The notes under the pieces are model-generated. The model was not told the DNA's origin. It did no database searches and saw only the letters and a list, made by a program, of their open reading frames with translations. DNA of 64,000 bases from Lewinellaceae bacterium (GTDB lineage Bacteria > Bacteroidota > Bacteroidia > Chitinophagales > Saprospiraceae). Of this stretch, positions 59,479 through 64,000 are shown in pieces. Location of the stretch: positions 1-64,000 of the forward strand of contig JADJFA010000015.1 of assembly GCA_016708875.1 (NCBI GenBank). The letters are read 5' to 3'. The translations under genes were made by a program, and so were the position numbers. The stretch's first letter is position 1. Each line of letters begins with the position of its first letter.

Positions 59479-60888
59479 CTACTGTGCCCATTTGTCAATC
59501 CTGACCACCGATTTCGGGTAACCGTTGCGCTCAGCTGCGCTCAAAAGATCGGGTCGGTGGATTTTTTCAGGGGAAATATTCTCAAGTTCCGGACACCAAA
59601 TCCGAACAAAGTTTCCTTGGGGGTCGTAGTTTTTGGCTTGTGTAAGGATGTTGAAATACCGGTCTTCCCGCAGGTCGCTTCCCACGCCTGCAACGTAATT
59701 CCAGTTGCCCCAGTTGCTGCATGGGTCGTAGTCAATTAATTGACTTTCAAAGTATTCCGCGCCCATTTGCCAGTTTACTTTCAGGTCGCGAACAAGAAAC
59801 GAGGCTACATTTTGTCGCCCTCGATTGCTCATCCATCCTGTGGCTGCGAGCTCTCGCATATTGGCATCCACAAAAGGAACGCCCGTCTGGCCTGTAGCCC
59901 ATAGATCGAACAATTCACGGTTATCCTTCATATGGCGTAAGTCTTTTTCCTGGGTGCCGCCCTTTTTAAAAATCCGGTTGCCATACTTTTTGCCCATGAG
60001 GCGAAAAAAGTCGCGCCAAAGCAGTTCAAAGAAAAGCCAGTAGGTGCTTTCATTGCTCACGCGCTCGCGTTCGTAACGTTTGAGTTCGTGGTAAATGAGT
60101 TTAGGGGAAAGACAGCCTAAGGAGAGCCAAGGGGAAAATTTAGACGAGTAATCCGGTCCTATTAGCCCATTGCGCGTTTCTTTATACTGTGCAACATGGT
60201 CTTTTTCCCAAAAATAGTGGCGCAAACGGCGGAGCGCTTCTGTTTCTCCGCCTTTAAAGGCCAATGCAGTGCGCGGGTCGGATTCAAAAGTATTCACCCC
60301 AAAATCTTTTAGTGTTGGCATTTCGCCAGTCTCCAGATTCAAGGGTAAAGGAGGCAAAGCAGAAGGGGAGGGGAGCGGCTCACGAACGGGTGTGATATGC
60401 TCGGTTTCTTTGCGAAATTGGGTGAAAGCATCAGGGGTATGTTGCACCGGAACCGGCAAATCCTGCGTATGGTAAAGCATTTTGCCCCGGGTGTACAGCA
60501 ACTCAACCCCTATACCCCAAAGTTTTTGTTCCAGCCCATCCTGTACCAGCACCTCTTCTTGTGTGCGCTCCCGGTTGCAGATCACCCAGGAAACTTTAAG
60601 TTGTTGGGCCATTTCGGCGAGAATACTTTCTGGCCTTCCGATGCGCACCAGGAGTTGCCCGCCTAGTTTTTGAATATTTTCACGCAGATCGGCTACGCTT
60701 TCGAGGATAAATTGAGTGCGAAATTTGCCCGCTTTTGGGAGTCCAAATCGAGTTTGGCCCAAGAAGACGCGCTCATCAAAAATGTAAATTGGGATCACTT
60801 CCTCTGCCATGCGGAGTGCTGTGGCAAGGGCTTCGTTGTCGTGAAGGCGTAGGTCTTGTCTAAACCAAACAATGGCGCGTCGTTTCAT
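59479..60888 (-). CDS. DASH-type cryptochrome / DNA photolyase
   Basis: 469 residues, intact. The Rossmann-like N-terminal domain opens IVWFRQDLRLHDNEAL and holds RIGRPESILAEMAQQLKVSW. The FAD-binding region contains GPDYSSKFSPWLSLGCLSPK, WRDFFRLMGKKYGN, TGVPFVDANMRELAATGWMS and NRGRQNVASFLVRDL. These residues place it in the DASH cryptochrome/photolyase branch. It uses blue light to repair cyclobutane pyrimidine dimers, often in single-stranded DNA for DASH proteins. It faces away from the potassium channel gene with about 64 bp between. Confidence 0.9.
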   Translation of the reverse strand: MKRRAIVWFRQDLRLHDNEALATALRMAEEVIPIYIFDERVFLGQTRFGLPKAGKFRTQFILESVADLRENIQKLGGQLLVRIGRPESILAEMAQQLKVSWVICNRERTQEEVLVQDGLEQKLWGIGVELLYTRGKMLYHTQDLPVPVQHTPDAFTQFRKETEHITPVREPLPSPSALPPLPLNLETGEMPTLKDFGVNTFESDPRTALAFKGGETEALRRLRHYFWEKDHVAQYKETRNGLIGPDYSSKFSPWLSLGCLSPKLIYHELKRYERERVSNESTYWLFFELLWRDFFRLMGKKYGNRIFKKGGTQEKDLRHMKDNRELFDLWATGQTGVPFVDANMRELAATGWMSNRGRQNVASFLVRDLKVNWQMGAEYFESQLIDYDPCSNWGNWNYVAGVGSDLREDRYFNILTQAKNYDPQGNFVRIWCPELENISPEKIHRPDLLSAAERNGYPKSVVRIDKWAQ

Positions 60889-60952
60889 GTCCCGTTAAAC
60901 TTTAAGAAACGCCTTTTGTTTGCAAAATCTCCTTAATTTGTATCAGCATTTT

Positions 60953-61930
60953 ATGGCTCAAAAAGAAAACACCAACAATATCAGCAAGCTTTTACGAAAA
61001 ATCAAAAGCAAGCCCCTCGACCGAGAGCTGGGTTTTGGTAAAAACGTGACGCTCAATGGCCGTTTGATGAATTCCGACGGTTCTTTTAACGTAGACCGTG
61101 AGCCATTAGGGCGTTGGGACAATACTTACTATCACCTTGTGACGATGTCCTGGCGGCATTTTTTCATGCTGATTTTTAGTTTTTTCCTGTTGCTCAACAT
61201 CTTTTTTTCCTGCTTGTATGTCCTCATCGGGGTGGAGAACTTCAATGGGGTTACGTTGGGCGATTTTGGGCACAATTTCATGCAGGCTTTTTTCTTCAGC
61301 AGCCAAACCCTAACGACCGTGGGCTATGGCCATATCAGTCCAAATGGCCTGGTAATCAGTATTTTGGCTTCGTTCGAGTCGTTTCTTGGGTTGCTTGCTT
61401 TTGCCTTAATGACGGGCTTGTTGTATGGCCGTTTTTCTCGGCCTTCGGCCAAAATCGTTTTTAGTGAAAACCTGCTTATTGCACCTTACAAGGGCGGGAA
61501 GGGGTTGATGTTCCGGATGGGGAATGCCCACAAAAGCGAACTCATTGAGACGGAAGTACAGGTATTGATGGCTGTTAATCAACGGGATGAGGATGGTACG
61601 GTGAACCGAAAATTTTATCCATTGTCTTTGGAAATCAATAAGATAAGTTTTTTCTCACTTTCCTGGACTATAGTACATGCGCTCAGTGACCAAAGCCCGA
61701 TTTTTAATTTTACAGCCCAGGATATTCTGGATGCCAACGCCGAAATCATGGTTTTGGTAAAAGGAACGGATGAGACGTCACAGCAGGTAGTACATGCCCG
61801 CCGATCTTATTCAGGCGAAGAAATTGTGTGGAATGCCAAGTTTAGCCCTGTTATTGAAAGAACATCCAGAGGAGTGCCTAAAGTGCTGACACGGAGGATT
61901 GGGGCACATGAGTTGCTTGAGATAGAGTGA
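60953..61930 (+). CDS. Kir-type (KirBac) inward-rectifier potassium channel
   Basis: 325 residues from the ATG at 60953; the TTG at 60920 is rejected. TM1 is at residues about 68-92, the pore helix at 105-120, the selectivity filter TVGYG at 122-126 and TM2 at about 132-158. The cytosolic immunoglobulin-like Kir domain follows (SENLLIAPYKGGKGLMFRMG; LIETEVQVLMAV; WTIVHALSDQSPIFNFTAQD). Length and layout are normal. It is probably a homotetramer in the inner membrane, passing potassium. The adjacent divergent gene is the photolyase. Confidence 0.9.
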   Translation: MAQKENTNNISKLLRKIKSKPLDRELGFGKNVTLNGRLMNSDGSFNVDREPLGRWDNTYYHLVTMSWRHFFMLIFSFFLLLNIFFSCLYVLIGVENFNGVTLGDFGHNFMQAFFFSSQTLTTVGYGHISPNGLVISILASFESFLGLLAFALMTGLLYGRFSRPSAKIVFSENLLIAPYKGGKGLMFRMGNAHKSELIETEVQVLMAVNQRDEDGTVNRKFYPLSLEINKISFFSLSWTIVHALSDQSPIFNFTAQDILDANAEIMVLVKGTDETSQQVVHARRSYSGEEIVWNAKFSPVIERTSRGVPKVLTRRIGAHELLEIE

Positions 61931-61995
61931 TTCACAAACCCTTACCTTCGCCACCCAAAACTGCCCGGAACCGTAATTTCGAGGTGCCTTTTATT

Positions 61996-64000
61996 GTGAA
62001 AAAAAATACGCTACAGCAACTTACCGCCGCTGCCCTAGACCGCATCCTGATTATTGACGGCTCCATGGGCGTTTTCCTTCAATCGTACAATCTGCCCGAA
62101 ATTGATTTTCGTGGCGAGCGTTTTGTTGAGCATCATAGTGAATTAAAAGGCAATTACGACGTGTTGTGCCTCACCCGCCCGGATATCATTGAGGACATTC
62201 ACCTCAAGTATCTGGATGCTGGAGCGGACATCATCGAAACCAATACCTTTAACGCCACTTCTATTTCACAGGCAGATTTTGATATGCCCGCAGGTGTCTG
62301 CTACGACATTAACAAGGCCGCTGCCGAGATTGCCCGCCGAGCAATTGAGCATTGGCAATCCAATCACCAATCACCAATAAACCAATCACCAATAAACCAA
62401 TCCCCAAAGTTTGTTGCAGGCGCCTTAGGCCCACTCAATAAAACCTTGAGCCTCAGCCCTGATGTGAACGATCCCGGCTTCCGCACCATTACTTTCGATG
62501 AGGCAAAAAACGCCTACGCGGAACAAGTTCGTGGTCTTGTGGATGGCGGTGCAGACATTATTCTGGTCGAGACTATTTTCGATGTATTAAACTGCAAATC
62601 AGCGATTTACGCCATCGAAGAAGTGTTTGAAGAAAAAGGCTTTCGCCTGCCGATCGTCATCTCCGGCACTATTACTGATGCTTCGGGGCGTACCCTGAGC
62701 GGCCAAACGGTCGAGGCATTTTGGATTTCGGTAAAACACGCAAAACCCTTCGCAGTAGGCCTCAACTGTGCCCTCGGCGCCGAAGAAATGCGCCCACACC
62801 TTGAAACATTGGCTGGCATCGCTGACTGTTTTATCAGTGCTTACCCAAATGCCGGCCTTCCCAATGAATTCGGTGAGTACGACCAAACCGCGCATGAAAT
62901 GTGCGTTTTCATGGAAGATTTCGCCCGTTCGGGCTTTGTAAACATTGTCGGTGGTTGCTGCGGAACGACGCCAGACCATATCCGGCATATTGCTGCCCAT
63001 GTAAAGAAATACCCTCCGCGCATTCCTGCTTCCTGTCCGGAAAATGCTTACACCCAAATTGCTGGTCTTGAACCACTTATCATCCGCCCTGAAACGAATT
63101 TTGTAAACATTGGCGAGCGCACCAACGTCACGGGTTCAGCCAAATTTGCCAAACTGATCAAAGAAAACAACTACTCGGAAGCCCTTACCGTGGCCCGACA
63201 ACAAGTGGACGGCGGGGCACAAGTGATTGACGTGAATATGGACGAAGGCCTGCTTGATTCTGAAGCGGCCATGGTGAAGTTTCTCAATCTTATGTCTGCT
63301 GAACCAGACATCGCGAAATTGCCTGTGATGGTTGATTCCTCCAAATTCCACGTCATCGAGGCCGGGCTAAAATGTTTGCAGGGTAAAAGCATTGTCAACT
63401 CGATTTCTATGAAGGAAGGCGAGGCAGAGTTTATTCGCCAAGCCAATATCTGCCGACGTTTTGGGGCTGCTGTAGTAGTGATGGCATTCGACGAAATGGG
63501 GCAGGCCGATACCATTGATCGCAAGGTTTCTATTTGTCAAAGAGCTTATAAAATTCTTACCGAACAGGTAGGTTACGACCCAACTGACATCATTTTTGAC
63601 CCCAATATTTTCGCCGTGGCGACAGGTATTGAGGAACACAATGAGTACGCCATCAATTTCATCGAAGCCACGCGCATTATAAAAGCTACTTGCCCGGGCG
63701 CAAAAATTTCGGGCGGCGTGAGCAATCTTTCCTTCTCCTTCCGGGGGAATAACCACGTTCGGGAGGCCATGCACTCGGCCTTTCTCTACCACGCTACAAG
63801 GGCTGGAATGGACATGGGCATCGTGAACGCCGGGATGCTGGAAGTGTATGAACAAATTCCGAAAGAACTATTACAACGTATTGAGGATGTGTTGTTTAAC
63901 CGTCACCCCGATGCAACAGAGGAGTTGGTAAAACTGGCCGAATCGTTTAAAGAAACAGGCGGAAAAATCATCGGCGAAGACCTCGCCTGGCGCAATGGAA
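61996..64000 (+). CDS. metH: Cobalamin-dependent methionine synthase MetH, 3' end beyond the window
   Basis: The first 668 residues from a GTG at 61996 (another in-frame GTG is at 61984; no ATG). The homocysteine-binding domain starts LIIDGSMGVFLQSYNL and has Zn ligands Cys258 (NCALGAEEM), Cys321 and Cys322 (GGCCGTTP). The folate-binding domain starts NIGERTNVTGSAKFAKL and contains QQVDGGAQVIDVNMDEG and ISGGVSNLSFSFRGNN. The cobalamin domain lies beyond. It makes methionine from homocysteine and methyl-THF. Near residue 120-138 an in-frame repeat (QSPINQSPINQSP) interrupts the loop before KFVAGALGPLN. Confidence 0.95.
   Translation, partial: MKKNTLQQLTAAALDRILIIDGSMGVFLQSYNLPEIDFRGERFVEHHSELKGNYDVLCLTRPDIIEDIHLKYLDAGADIIETNTFNATSISQADFDMPAGVCYDINKAAAEIARRAIEHWQSNHQSPINQSPINQSPKFVAGALGPLNKTLSLSPDVNDPGFRTITFDEAKNAYAEQVRGLVDGGADIILVETIFDVLNCKSAIYAIEEVFEEKGFRLPIVISGTITDASGRTLSGQTVEAFWISVKHAKPFAVGLNCALGAEEMRPHLETLAGIADCFISAYPNAGLPNEFGEYDQTAHEMCVFMEDFARSGFVNIVGGCCGTTPDHIRHIAAHVKKYPPRIPASCPENAYTQIAGLEPLIIRPETNFVNIGERTNVTGSAKFAKLIKENNYSEALTVARQQVDGGAQVIDVNMDEGLLDSEAAMVKFLNLMSAEPDIAKLPVMVDSSKFHVIEAGLKCLQGKSIVNSISMKEGEAEFIRQANICRRFGAAVVVMAFDEMGQADTIDRKVSICQRAYKILTEQVGYDPTDIIFDPNIFAVATGIEEHNEYAINFIEATRIIKATCPGAKISGGVSNLSFSFRGNNHVREAMHSAFLYHATRAGMDMGIVNAGMLEVYEQIPKELLQRIEDVLFNRHPDATEELVKLAESFKETGGKIIGEDLAWRNG
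62354..62407. repeat. Tandem ACCAATCACCAATAA repeat inside metH
   Basis: Two 15-bp units plus partial units encode in-frame NQSPI repeats. The same words occur in the tamB-DUF4442 gap (about 25336-25380). It keeps frame and adds about 15 residues to a loop. Confidence 0.8.

Noticed and set aside
62354..62407. Intein or frameshift in metH
   Set aside because: The insert is a multiple of three, low-complexity and short, with no intein motifs.

Overview
The window reads as Bacteroidota, probably a Saprospiraceae-like member (inference). The support is: several very large secreted proteins ending in type IX secretion (T9SS) sorting domains; a short primary sigma factor of the Bacteroidota type; many promoter -7 boxes of the form TAnnTTTG; and SprB/PKD repeat proteins. 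No rRNA, tRNA or CRISPR was seen. No T9SS machinery gene is present, only its substrates.

Layout. 1-4.1 kb is a cluster of badly frameshifted genes (DUF5362-like protein, a membrane protein, glutamyl-Q tRNA(Asp) synthetase-like, TIGR01777 epimerase, enoyl-CoA hydratase). 4.3-5.6 kb has a DUF1990 gene, a diverged direct repeat and a small HTH-like ORF. 5.7-14.6 kb looks AT-rich and accessory: a transglutaminase-like protein, a lipoprotein, a PKD/T9SS protein and two secreted proteins sharing a triplicated tail-fibre-like module. 14.8-26.5 kb is mostly housekeeping: bestrophin-like channel, YndJ-like protein, BtuF-like binding protein, GxxExxY protein, RpoD, TamB, DUF4442 and a YdjM-type membrane protein. 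26.5-43.4 kb holds three giant T9SS substrates, one with an M43 metalloprotease domain, interrupted by a REP-associated tyrosine transposase (RAYT) between two identical palindromes. 43.6-49.7 kb has a candidate small RNA, a lipoprotein plus TPR-adenylate cyclase pair, a TIR/coiled-coil/formylglycine-generating-enzyme (FGE) fusion and MurB. 49.8-55.6 kb has a secreted protein, an S9A peptidase, a GNAT acetyltransferase and a TIR membrane protein next to LRR remnants. 55.6-64 kb has a T9SS protein, an acidic protein, DASH-type photolyase, a Kir-type potassium channel and the start of metH.

Two themes run through the window. First, single-base frame breaks are very common, including in murB and in homopolymers, so many 'broken' genes are probably draft-sequence errors; only the densest clusters may be true decay. 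Second, intergenic gaps carry long, nearly perfect inverted repeats (29-43 bp arms), REP palindromes and short palindromic insertions, some of which have entered coding sequence (metH, the 50-kb secreted protein, the synthetase).

The best candidates for unusual biology are the TIR-FGE fusion, the TIR gene beside LRR remnants, the RAYT/REP unit whose upstream REP lies in its own predicted 5' leader, and the AT-rich secreted-protein cluster.
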